A DNA stretch of 64,000 bases from NCBI GenBank assembly GCA_965247395.1, contig OZ252012.1, positions 1,364,001 to 1,428,000 on the forward strand. The letters run 5' to 3'. The number at the start of each line of letters is the position of its first letter. Position 1 is the first letter of the stretch. Source of the stretch: CAYRJD01 sp965247395 (GTDB lineage: Bacteria > Actinomycetota > Acidimicrobiia > Acidimicrobiales > Poriferisodalaceae). A program made the position numbers and the translations under genes. Shown piece after piece: positions 34,956 through 43,209 of this stretch. The notes beneath the pieces are model-generated. The model was given only the letters and a program-made list of their open reading frames with translations. It searched no databases and was not told the DNA's origin.

Positions 34956-37900
34956 TCAGCCTGCCCGAAGCCGGTAATTATCAGCTACCACACTTGACTG
35001 GCAGGTAGCAGCACTCGTGCAGTCAGCGGTGCCCGATTTGGCATACGAATAAGCCAGGCCTGCTGGCAAGTTAATCGTGCCCCCAGATTTTGGTAAATCA
35101 AACAGAGAAGCCGCACTTGAACTGAGCGTGAATGAAACCTTGTTATCTGGTGCTCCGGTAACGGAACCCCAGTTGCTAATTACGTCCGTCGGGTAGTTGG
35201 ATGCATCCTTATTCGCGATCTTCAAACCACCGTAATCAAAGCCCTGCACAATGCCGTTATAAGTCAAGGTAACAGTGACCGTGCTTTGACCAGTTTGTTG
35301 AAACTGCCTGCGATCTACAGACGGGTGGCCACAATCCCAATATCCGCCGTCTCCACCAAGGGCATTTACAAAGGCCCAGCCGTTAGGCGAAAAACGTCCA
35401 TCAGAGAGGTATAGACGAGCAGTCTTTTGGTGAGATCTTGCTGATACCCCATATATGGCACAGTCTGGTGCGCTGGTGGTAGCCAATATCAAATCTGTCG
35501 GTGCAAGCTCGGTGTTTTCAAAAGCGTCGCTGGAAATGTTGAAGAGCTCACCAACTTCCTTGTTGTCAAGCAAGGCTGTTATAGCGGTGTAAAGCGTTGC
35601 GTCGTCATCAAATCCGATTCGAAGCGTCTTGCGAGATTCGAGCAAGTTGACCGAAACCTCAGGCTCAGCATCGTCATCGCTGGGCAAGGCAAACCAGTCC
35701 ACATGCCAAGCGTTACCCGCAGCACCACCGGCAGGTCCATCTGCTTTAGCCGTAATGGTTAGCAAATTGTGAGGTGGTCCATCAGTCAAGATATCGTTAT
35801 CACCGCCAGGAGTATCTGGGGTATCGGTATATCTCCGCCATTCCCATTTGGCGACATGTAGGACCGTCGGTATTACTGTGACCTCGCTTATGCCACCAGC
35901 TAACTGGATGCGTTCCGTAGTCGGCTGGTTACAGTCGTAATATCCTTGCCCTTCCGTTATGGCTACTCGTCGAAGCTCGAGGATATTAAGAGGCACACAT
36001 GCTGGTGCACTGTCGGAGAGTGACAATTTTATCAACTCGGGGTTTGAGTGGTCTTCGAGGCCTGTGAGGGATAAAATATTGCTGCTAAAGCTGAAGGCAC
36101 TAGCAGCTTCCTTGTCTGCCTTCAAGGCTGTTATAGCAGTGTGAAGCGTTGCGTCGTCATCAAATCCGATTCGAAGCGTCCTACGAGATCCGAACACGTT
36201 GACCGAAACCTCAGGCACAGTATCAGCGTCGTCGGGCAAGGCAAACCACTGCACACCCCAATCGTTGCCCGCAGCACCACCAGCAAAACCACCTGCTTTA
36301 GCTGAAATCTCCAGCGCTATCGAATGAGTTTCAACCACTCTATTGTTGGGATTGGTATCGACATATCTCACCCATTGCCAGAAGGCTTCGCGAATGTCAG
36401 TGACGTCTTCTGTTGTTACTGAGGTAACAGGCCGTGAAACGGTTGCTCGTGTAACACGCGGGAGAGTGTCAAATTCAGCCACCCGTGCAGAAGTGGTGCG
36501 GGAATTGTTGCTCGATGTGTCTGCGAAAGCGTTAGCAGCCAGCGTTATACGCTCACCCGCTGCCAATGGTGTCTGAGCGGGATCAAGAGTAGATCCATCC
36601 GCTACACATATGTCATCAGCCGGATCGGCGGGTGTACCAGCATCGTCAAGACCAAACAAGCAAATTATAAGATCCTTGTCAGTTGAATCGGGGTGAACAG
36701 CCGCAGTAGTTAGGGCGTCGCCATCCCGTTCTATGTTTGTGACATCAAACGTGCTTGCAGTAGTAGCAAGGCTTGCTTCGGTAACACTAATTCGAATGAT
36801 GTTCGCATTCGCGGGAGCAACGATTCGTACGTTCGGGCGTACATTGTCTGGCACTGTCCGCGGAACGGTGTAAGTAGCAGCTTCGACCCTGCGTTTATCT
36901 GTGCCAGCGCCTTTTATCTTTCCGCCAAGTACAGAAATCGTCGTACCAGCAACAAACGCATCACCTATGCCATCCAGCACTATCGTCACTGTTCTACCGC
37001 TTATGTTCACCGTGTCGCCGGTAAGCAGAGGCGCTCCACCTACTCGGTAGTTTGCCTTTTCCACAGCGTCAGTGGAATCCACATTCCCCGAGAACGTAAT
37101 CGTGAAAGAAGTCGCACCAGCGGTGGCTCTAACGGTCGCTGTTAACGGTTCGGACGTTGTAGCAGCGTCTATGGCTGCCTGCATCACCGAGGCTGGCACC
37201 ACATCGGTGCCGCCTATAGCGATTATATCCAGATCAACAAAAGTCGCCGTACTAGTTCGGACGGGAATGCTTGCTAGATAATCACTGGTCTCGCTTGGTA
37301 GCTGACCGGTTTGCACTAGCAACACTGGCACAACTCCATCATCACCTGAACCCAAATACGGTCCCGCAGCCACACCATCCGCAAGAGCATTACCGTTCAC
37401 CAAAGCAACCGCGGAAGCGCTCAACGCGATGGTTTGGCAATCAGCTAACTCATCACGAATCGCTAACGCAGTAGCGAAACGATTTTCACCACCAAAACGA
37501 ACCACATCCGTTACACCAGCTAAAGCTACGTCTGCAGCCACACCTGCTGACACGGCAGCCTCACCACCAATAATGACCACACGCTCAACCTCAGAATCCG
37601 TCAAATACGCAGACACCACCGTGGGCAGCTCATTAGCTCTTGTCAGCAACACTGGTAGCTCAAGGGCGTAAGCCAAAGGTCCAAGAGCGATCACATCAGC
37701 AACCGAATCATCAACATTCACCAAAATCGCAGTAATAAGCCCAGACTGGCAGTACACGCCAGGCGTACCCATCTCTTCAGCCAAAACAACCGACGTGGCA
37801 TAACGATCCAGACCACCCAAACGCGTCACATTGCGCACAGTCGCCAAACCAGCTAACGCATCCTCAACGCTCTGACTTACGGCCTCAGTTTCACCAGCGA

Positions 37901-38291
37901 TATACACATCAGTAATGAACTCATCAACAATGAAATTCTCAACCAAGCGCGACAAGCGATTCGGGGTCGTTAACAACACCGGCGCAGACTTAATAGCAGC
38001 CAGGCCAGCAGCCGCAGCGGCATCCACCAGGCTCACACCAGACGCCACAATCACCGAATCAACAAAGCCGCCAGAGCCCACCGACTCGACGTATGCCTCG
38101 GCCAAAGCAACCGACGTGGCATAACGATTTGCGCCACCAAAGCGGCGAACACTGGACGTAGCTGTATCACCATCATGGTCATACAAGCTCTCGCTAGCCG
38201 TATTGGCAGCACTCGCGGGTGAACCAGCTACCACCAACACCGACATACCCAACACCACAGCAGCCAACACAACAAAAAAACGGCGAACCAT
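34956..38291 (-). CDS. CWB2-repeat cell-surface protein, copy 2
   Basis: 1,111 residues from ATG 38291, which has a clear ATAGGAG ribosome site 7 nt upstream; a TTG start at 38312 would lie across that site. Signal peptide 1-28 (cleavage ASA-AN). Three cell-wall-binding type 2 repeats (PF04122) follow at about 47-330, marked by FGGANRYATS, LGGLDRYATS and FGGENRFATA. CWB2 repeats bind secondary wall polymers in Firmicutes; the ligand in Actinobacteria is not established. Then an Ig-like segment (FTITFSGNV...NYRVGGAPLL, about 355-460), two modules of about 150-190 residues starting FWQWVRYVDT and KWEWRRYTDT, and the end domain with TLTYNGIVQGFDYGG. No LPXTG or membrane anchor. This is the intact copy closest to copy 1. 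Confidence 0.9.
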   Translation of the reverse strand: MVRRFFVVLAAVVLGMSVLVVAGSPASAANTASESLYDHDGDTATSSVRRFGGANRYATSVALAEAYVESVGSGGFVDSVIVASGVSLVDAAAAAGLAAIKSAPVLLTTPNRLSRLVENFIVDEFITDVYIAGETEAVSQSVEDALAGLATVRNVTRLGGLDRYATSVVLAEEMGTPGVYCQSGLITAILVNVDDSVADVIALGPLAYALELPVLLTRANELPTVVSAYLTDSEVERVVIIGGEAAVSAGVAADVALAGVTDVVRFGGENRFATALAIRDELADCQTIALSASAVALVNGNALADGVAAGPYLGSGDDGVVPVLLVQTGQLPSETSDYLASIPVRTSTATFVDLDIIAIGGTDVVPASVMQAAIDAATTSEPLTATVRATAGATSFTITFSGNVDSTDAVEKANYRVGGAPLLTGDTVNISGRTVTIVLDGIGDAFVAGTTISVLGGKIKGAGTDKRRVEAATYTVPRTVPDNVRPNVRIVAPANANIIRISVTEASLATTASTFDVTNIERDGDALTTAAVHPDSTDKDLIICLFGLDDAGTPADPADDICVADGSTLDPAQTPLAAGERITLAANAFADTSSNNSRTTSARVAEFDTLPRVTRATVSRPVTSVTTEDVTDIREAFWQWVRYVDTNPNNRVVETHSIALEISAKAGGFAGGAAGNDWGVQWFALPDDADTVPEVSVNVFGSRRTLRIGFDDDATLHTAITALKADKEAASAFSFSSNILSLTGLEDHSNPELIKLSLSDSAPACVPLNILELRRVAITEGQGYYDCNQPTTERIQLAGGISEVTVIPTVLHVAKWEWRRYTDTPDTPGGDNDILTDGPPHNLLTITAKADGPAGGAAGNAWHVDWFALPSDDDAEPEVSVNLLESRKTLRIGFDDDATLYTAITALLDNKEVGELFNISSDAFENTELAPTDLILATTSAPDCAIYGVSARSHQKTARLYLSDGRFSPNGWAFVNALGGDGGYWDCGHPSVDRRQFQQTGQSTVTVTLTYNGIVQGFDYGGLKIANKDASNYPTDVISNWGSVTGAPDNKVSFTLSSSAASLFDLPKSGGTINLPAGLAYSYAKSGTADCTSAATCQSSVVADNYRLRAG

Positions 38292-38600
38292 CACAAAACT
38301 CCTATAACACAATCAACACAAACAGGACCAAAACAACCTGACAGCACTACAAGCACCATAAGTCGGACCGAACATAAAGCCAGCCAATATAAGAACTACC
38401 CCCCCCCCCCAAATGTGACACCACCTCAAGAGCCGGTGAGACTCTGATAGCACAGCGGTGAAGTGGGCTAGCAGAGCGGCGAAAGGCGGGGTGGTGAGGG
38501 CTCTGGCGTTTCCGGCGGATAATCAGCTCAGGCCCATAAGGACGCTAACTACAAGAGGAAACGGCCAAAAACCGCCAACGCCGGGGTAACACACTTGATT
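38292..38600. other. Upstream region of CWB2 copy 2 with relic of LLM gene flank
   Basis: Contains the promoter with the C tract, then a GC-rich stretch 'gagccggtgagact' shared by copies 1-3. At 38525-38597 there is a segment nearly identical to 43029-43101, ending in GGGGTAACACACTTG, which matches the 3' part of the LLM gene (31270-31284). The match stops abruptly at 38597, where the methyltransferase remnant begins. No gene is present. Confidence 0.6.
38399..38410. promoter_or_regulatory. Poly-C tract (12) in the CWB2 copy 2 promoter
   Basis: Twelve C, 108 bp before the start. On the coding strand the order is TGTCACATTT (38411-38420), G12, 7 nt, TATATT (38386-38391). If TATATT is the -10 box, the G run lies in the promoter spacer and slippage would change its length. 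Confidence 0.6.
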
Positions 38601-39357
38601 TCAGCAGTACGAGCACGGCAGCACGTAGGAGGTGTCATCGAAGATCACCAGCTTGCCATCCATAGGGCCGAGCAGCCGGAACTTGGGTTCCTTGTGCAGG
38701 CCCGACACTGCGATCTTGTAGTCAGTGAACGTGTAGCCACCTACCCCGAAAATGACAAAGGGTGGTTTCCCCTTGTAGATGCTTGACCGGCGTGCGTCGA
38801 GTACGTCTCTATGGCCAGTGAGATAGGCCCATAACTTGGGCGCTGCGCGGTACGCGTGGACATCAGCCACTAGATCACTGTTGGAGAAGCCCATGACGTG
38901 CAGAGGCTCTTTGGTTGCTAGCGAGCCAAAGACCAGGATTTCGCGGATGACATCACTGCCGCCGCATTCGATGACTAGCAGACAGGCATCTACTGCTGCA
39001 CCAAAAACCTTCTTGGCGTTGAATCTATGAATTGACGCGTTCTCGACCGGCCACCCCATGTCCTTGGAGTGTCGAAGGACGTTGCGGACCACGGCTGTCT
39101 TCATAAGGAGAGCAATGGTGGGCTTCTGATCCGCAAGCTGGTTCCAGAACCCGCGACCACTTCACACCCTGCCTCATCAGGAGGTCAAACACCTCTGCGG
39201 ACAGATCGGCTGGCGTCTGCCAATCGCCCAAGTCTCTGCTCACGTCAGCAACTCCCACAAGCCATCGGCATCGCCGTTGGAAGCGAGTGTGATAGCCCGC
39301 TTGTACTGAAGCCTCCACTGCAATGCGTTGGAGCACTGTACTTGCTGGGTCTGACAC
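38601..39357 (-). pseudogene. DNA methyltransferase remnant (N6-adenine type), deleted and frameshifted
   Basis: Two overlapping frames are pieces of one former gene. The N-terminal piece (39357 to about 39130) has 'LGDWQTPADLSAEVFDLL' and the SAM motif I start 'VLEPACGS'. The C-terminal piece (39104-38601; homology also reads a few codons upstream in its frame) has 'ALLMKTAVVRNVLRH', 'AAVDACLLVIECG', 'FGVGGYTFTDYKIAVSGLHK' and 'FDDTSYVLPC', as in methyltransferases of stand-alone or Type II restriction-modification systems. The middle, with the catalytic NPPY motif, is missing and the two pieces are in different frames. It lies between CWB2 copies 2 and 3 and disrupts the usual spacer. No nuclease partner is seen. 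Confidence 0.7.
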
Positions 39358-39394
39358 AGCTCATTCAAGGCGTCGAAAACTAAGCAAAGAAAAA

Positions 39395-39418
39395 CGGGGC
39401 GGCTCTGCGGCCGCCCCG
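39395..39418. terminator. Bidirectional intrinsic terminator after CWB2 copy 3
   Basis: Stem CGGGGCGGC/GCCGCCCCG, 6-nt loop, TTTT on the plus side and AAAAA before the stem, giving a T run on the minus strand. It lies 41 bp after the copy 3 stop. Confidence 0.85.
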
Positions 39419-39458
39419 TTTTCTAAGAGATTACTTTTGCTCTAATAAGTTTTGGTTA

Positions 39459-42400
39459 TCAGCCTGCCCGAAGCCGGTAATTATCAGCTACCACACTTGA
39501 CTGGCAAGTAGCAGCATCAACGCAGTCATCGGTGCCCGATTTGACATACGAATAAGCCAGGTCTGCTGGCAAGTTGATCGTGCCCCCAGATTTTGGCAAA
39601 TCAAACAGAGAAGCCGCACTTGAACTGAGCGTGAATGAAACCTTGTTATCTGGTGCTCCGGTAGCGGAACCCCAGTTGCGAATTACGTCCGTCGGGTAGT
39701 TGGATGCATCCTTGTTCGCGATCTTCAAACCACCGTAATCAAAGCCCTGCACAATGCCGTTATAAGTCAAGGTCACGGTAACCGTGCTTTGACCAGTTTG
39801 TTGAAACTGCCTGCGATCTGCAGACGGCCAGCCACAATCCCAATATCCACCGTCTCCAGGGGCCACTACAATGCTCCAGCCGCCAGCCAAAAACTTTCCA
39901 GCTGAGTTGTATTGAAGAACAAAGTTACCCTTACCATCAGAACCATATGGGGCACAATCTCGTGCGCTTCTGTTAGGCAATATCAAATCTGTCGTTGCAA
40001 GCTCGGTGTTTTCAAAAGCGTCGCTGGTGATGCTGAAGAGCTCACCAACTTCCTTGTTGTCAAGCAAGGCTGTTATAGCGGTGTTAAGCGTTGCGTCGTC
40101 ATCAAATCCGATTCGAATCGTCTTACGAGATTCGTACAAGTTGACCGAAACCACTGGCTCAGCATCATCATCGTCGGACAAGGCAAACCACTCCACATAC
40201 CAAGCGTTACCCGCAGCACCACCGGCAGGTCCATCTGCTTTAGCTGTAATGGCCAGCATATTATAAACAGCATCAACCCGGGTATTTGTGTCACCGCCAG
40301 GACTGTTTGCGGTATCGGTATGTCTAAACCATTCCCATTTGGCGACATGTAGGACCGGCGTTATTGCTGTGATCTCGCTTGTACCACCAGCTAACTGGAT
40401 GCGTTCCGTAGTCGGCTGGTTACAGTCGTAATATCCTTGCCCGTCCGTTATGGCTACTTGTCGAAGCTCGGCTCTATTAAGAGGCAGACATGCTGGTGCA
40501 CTGTCGGGGAGTGACAAATCTACCGTATCGAGGGGCATATAGAGTGAAAGAGAGCTGCCAATCCTGAAGGCATTAGCAACTTCCGTGTTGTCACGCAAGG
40601 CTGTTAAAGCGGTGTCAAGCGTTGCATCGTCATCAAATCCGATTCGAAGCGTCCTACGAGATCCGAACACGTTGACCGAAACCTCAGGCACAGTATCAGC
40701 GTCGTCGGGCAAGGCAAACCACTGCACACCCCAATCGTTGCCCGCAGCACCACCAGCAAAACCACCTGCTTTAGCTGAAATCTCCAGCGCTATCGAATGA
40801 GTTTCAACCACTCTATTGTTGGGATTGGTATCGACATATCTCACCCATTGCCAGAAGGCTTCGCGAATGTCAGTGACGTCTTCTGTTGTTACTGAGGTAA
40901 CAGGCCGTGAAACGGTTGCTCGTGTAACACGCGGGAGAGTGTCAAATTCAGCCACCCGTGCAGAAGTGGTGCGGGAATTGTTGCTCGATGTGTCTGCGAA
41001 AGCGTTAGCAGCCAGCGTTATACGCTCACCCGCTGCCAATGGTGTCTGAGCGGGATCAAGAGTAGATCCATCCGCTACACATATGTCATCAGCCGGATCG
41101 GCGGGTGTACCAGCATCGTCAAGACCAAACAAGCAAATTATAAGATCCTTGTCAGTTGAATCGGGGTGAACAGCCGCAGTAGTTAGGGCGTCGCCATCCC
41201 GTTCTATGTTTGTGACATCAAACGTACTTGCAGTAGTAGCAAGGCTTGCTTCGGTAACACTAATTCGAATGATGTTCGCATTCGCGGGAGCGGTAATGCG
41301 AACGTTTGGACGTAGATTGTCTGGCACTGTTCGCGGAACGGTGTAAGTAGCAGCTTCGACCCTGCGTTTATCTCCGCCAGCGCCTCTTATCTTTCCGCCA
41401 AGTACAGAAATCGTCGTACCAGCGACAAACGCATCACCTATGCCATCCAGCACTACCGTTACTGTTCTACCGCTTATGGTCACCGCGTCATCGAAGAGTA
41501 GGGGCGCTCCACCTACTCGGTAGTTTGCCTTTTCCACAGCGTCAGTAGGATTCACATTCCCTGAGAACGTGATCGTGAAAGAACTCTGACCAGCGGTGGC
41601 TTTAATGGTCGCTGTTAACGGTTCGGACGTTGTAGCAGCGTCTATGGCTGCCTGCATCACCGAGGCTGGCACCACATCGGTGCCGCCTATAGCGATTATA
41701 TCCAGATCAACAAAAGTCGCCGTACTAGTTCGCACGGGAATGCTTGCTAGATAATCACTGGTATCGCTTGGTAGCTGACCGGTTTGCACTAGCAGCACTG
41801 GCACAACTCCATCATCACCTGAACCCAAATACGGTCCCGCAGCCACACCATCCGCAGGAGCATCACCATTTACTAACGCCACTCGTGAAGAACTCACAGA
41901 AAGAGTCGCACAATCCGCAAGCGCATCGCGAATTGCGAGCGCGGTTGCATAACGATTCGCACCACTAATGCGAACAACGTCGGTTACACCTACGTCAGTT
42001 AGCTGTGTAACTACCGCTTCAGATACAGCAGTCTCGCCACCAACAATGACCACACGCTCAATCTCAGCGTCCACTAGGTAACCAGACACTACGTCAGGCA
42101 AAGCATTCGCTCGCGTAAGTAACACAGGTAGCTCTAGGGCGTAAGCCAAAGGCCCAACAGCGATCACATCAGCAAACGAATCATCAACATTCACCAAAAT
42201 CGCAGTAACTTGGCCCGAGTCGCAATACACACCAGGCGTACCCATCTCCTCAGCCAAAGCAACCGACGTGGCATAACGATCCGGACCAGATAAACGCGTC
42301 ACCGTGCGCACAGTCGCCAAATCAGCTAACGCATCCTCAACACCCTGAGACACAGCCTCAAGCCCACCAACAATGAACACCTCACTAATAAACTCATCAA

Positions 42401-42764
42401 CAATAAAATTCTCAACAGCGCGTGACAAGCGATTAGGAGTCGTCAACAACACCGGCGCAGACTTAGATGCAGCCAAACCAGCAGCAGCGGCAGCGTCAAT
42501 CACGCTCTCACCAGACGCCACAATCACTGAATCCGCGAAACCACCAGAACCCACCGACTCGACATACGCCTCAGCCAAAGCAACCGACGTGACATAACGA
42601 TTCGCGCCAGCAAACTCACGAACAACAGGCGTAGCCGCATTGTTGTCATGATCGCTCAACACCTCGCTAGCCGTATTAGCAGCACCCACCGGTGAACCAG
42701 CCACCACCAAGACCGACGCACCCAACACCACAGCAGCCAACACCACCAAAAAACGACGCATCAT
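39459..42764 (-). CDS. CWB2-repeat cell-surface protein, copy 3
   Basis: 1,101 residues from ATG 42764 (the second codon is also ATG), with the same ATAGGAG site. Signal peptide MMRRFLVVLAAVVLG...VGA-AN. Three CWB2 repeats (FAGANRYVTS, LSGPDRYATS, ISGANRYATA) are clearly diverged from copies 1, 2 and 4. The Ig-like part and the first C-terminal module are nearly identical to copy 2 at DNA level (for example 36400-36800 against 40860-41270). The second module is closer to copy 2 at its end but has its own Cys-containing segment. This patchwork indicates gene conversion or recombination between copies. No membrane anchor. Confidence 0.9.
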   Translation of the reverse strand: MMRRFLVVLAAVVLGASVLVVAGSPVGAANTASEVLSDHDNNAATPVVREFAGANRYVTSVALAEAYVESVGSGGFADSVIVASGESVIDAAAAAGLAASKSAPVLLTTPNRLSRAVENFIVDEFISEVFIVGGLEAVSQGVEDALADLATVRTVTRLSGPDRYATSVALAEEMGTPGVYCDSGQVTAILVNVDDSFADVIAVGPLAYALELPVLLTRANALPDVVSGYLVDAEIERVVIVGGETAVSEAVVTQLTDVGVTDVVRISGANRYATALAIRDALADCATLSVSSSRVALVNGDAPADGVAAGPYLGSGDDGVVPVLLVQTGQLPSDTSDYLASIPVRTSTATFVDLDIIAIGGTDVVPASVMQAAIDAATTSEPLTATIKATAGQSSFTITFSGNVNPTDAVEKANYRVGGAPLLFDDAVTISGRTVTVVLDGIGDAFVAGTTISVLGGKIRGAGGDKRRVEAATYTVPRTVPDNLRPNVRITAPANANIIRISVTEASLATTASTFDVTNIERDGDALTTAAVHPDSTDKDLIICLFGLDDAGTPADPADDICVADGSTLDPAQTPLAAGERITLAANAFADTSSNNSRTTSARVAEFDTLPRVTRATVSRPVTSVTTEDVTDIREAFWQWVRYVDTNPNNRVVETHSIALEISAKAGGFAGGAAGNDWGVQWFALPDDADTVPEVSVNVFGSRRTLRIGFDDDATLDTALTALRDNTEVANAFRIGSSLSLYMPLDTVDLSLPDSAPACLPLNRAELRQVAITDGQGYYDCNQPTTERIQLAGGTSEITAITPVLHVAKWEWFRHTDTANSPGGDTNTRVDAVYNMLAITAKADGPAGGAAGNAWYVEWFALSDDDDAEPVVSVNLYESRKTIRIGFDDDATLNTAITALLDNKEVGELFSITSDAFENTELATTDLILPNRSARDCAPYGSDGKGNFVLQYNSAGKFLAGGWSIVVAPGDGGYWDCGWPSADRRQFQQTGQSTVTVTLTYNGIVQGFDYGGLKIANKDASNYPTDVIRNWGSATGAPDNKVSFTLSSSAASLFDLPKSGGTINLPADLAYSYVKSGTDDCVDAATCQSSVVADNYRLRAG

Positions 42765-42872
42765 CACAAAACTCCTATAACACAATCAACACAAACAGGA
42801 CCTAAAACAACCTGACAGCACTACAAGCACCACAAGTCGGACCGAACGTAAAGCCAGCCAATATAGGAACTA

Positions 42873-42884
42873 CCCCCCCCCCCC
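42873..42884. promoter_or_regulatory. Poly-C tract (12) in the CWB2 copy 3 promoter
   Basis: Twelve C, 109 bp before the start, in the same arrangement as copy 2: TGTCACATTT at 42885-42894, then the G run, then TATATT at 42860-42865 on the coding strand. Confidence 0.6.
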
Positions 42885-43028
42885 AAATGTGACACCACCT
42901 CAAGAGCCGGTGAGACTGCGGCACTACAGCGGTGAAGTGGGCCAGCGGAGCGGCCACCCTCGTGCTGGCAGCCCGGCGCACGCCCACGAGAGGGGTAAGG
43001 TCGTCAACGTGTGTAGGCGGCACAGCAT

Positions 43029-43140
43029 CAGCTCAGGCCCGTAAGGACGCTAACTACAAGAGGAAACGTCCAAAAACCGCCAACGCCGGGGTAACACACT
43101 TGGTGCTTGATCCAGTAGTGCGCGGTGGTTTGGCCGAAAG
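43029..43140 (+). repeat. Relic of the LLM gene 3' end at a CWB2 duplication boundary
   Basis: 43029-43101 repeats 38525-38597. Then 43089-43132 matches 31274-31317 of the LLM gene, in the frame that encodes GVTHLVLDPVVRGGL, with few mismatches. The frame then runs into the terminator. It has no start of its own, so it is a duplicated fragment. The rest of the 42885-43028 gap holds a unique GC-rich piece and no gene. Confidence 0.8.
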
Positions 43141-43145
43141 AAAAA

Positions 43146-43169
43146 CGGGGCAGCTCTGCGGCCGCCCCG
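43146..43169. terminator. Bidirectional intrinsic terminator after CWB2 copy 4
   Basis: The same hairpin as at 34892 and 39395 but with one A-C mismatch in the stem (CGGGGCAGC against GCCGCCCCG). It is flanked by AAAAA and TTTT. Confidence 0.75.
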
Positions 43170-43209
43170 TTTTCTAAGAGATTATTTTTGCTCTAATAAG
43201 TTTTGGTTA

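Noticed and set aside
42932..43177. Small plus-strand gene with an LLM-like piece
   Set aside because: The recognisable part is a duplicated fragment of the LLM gene's 3' end; the upstream part matches nothing and there is no ribosome site.
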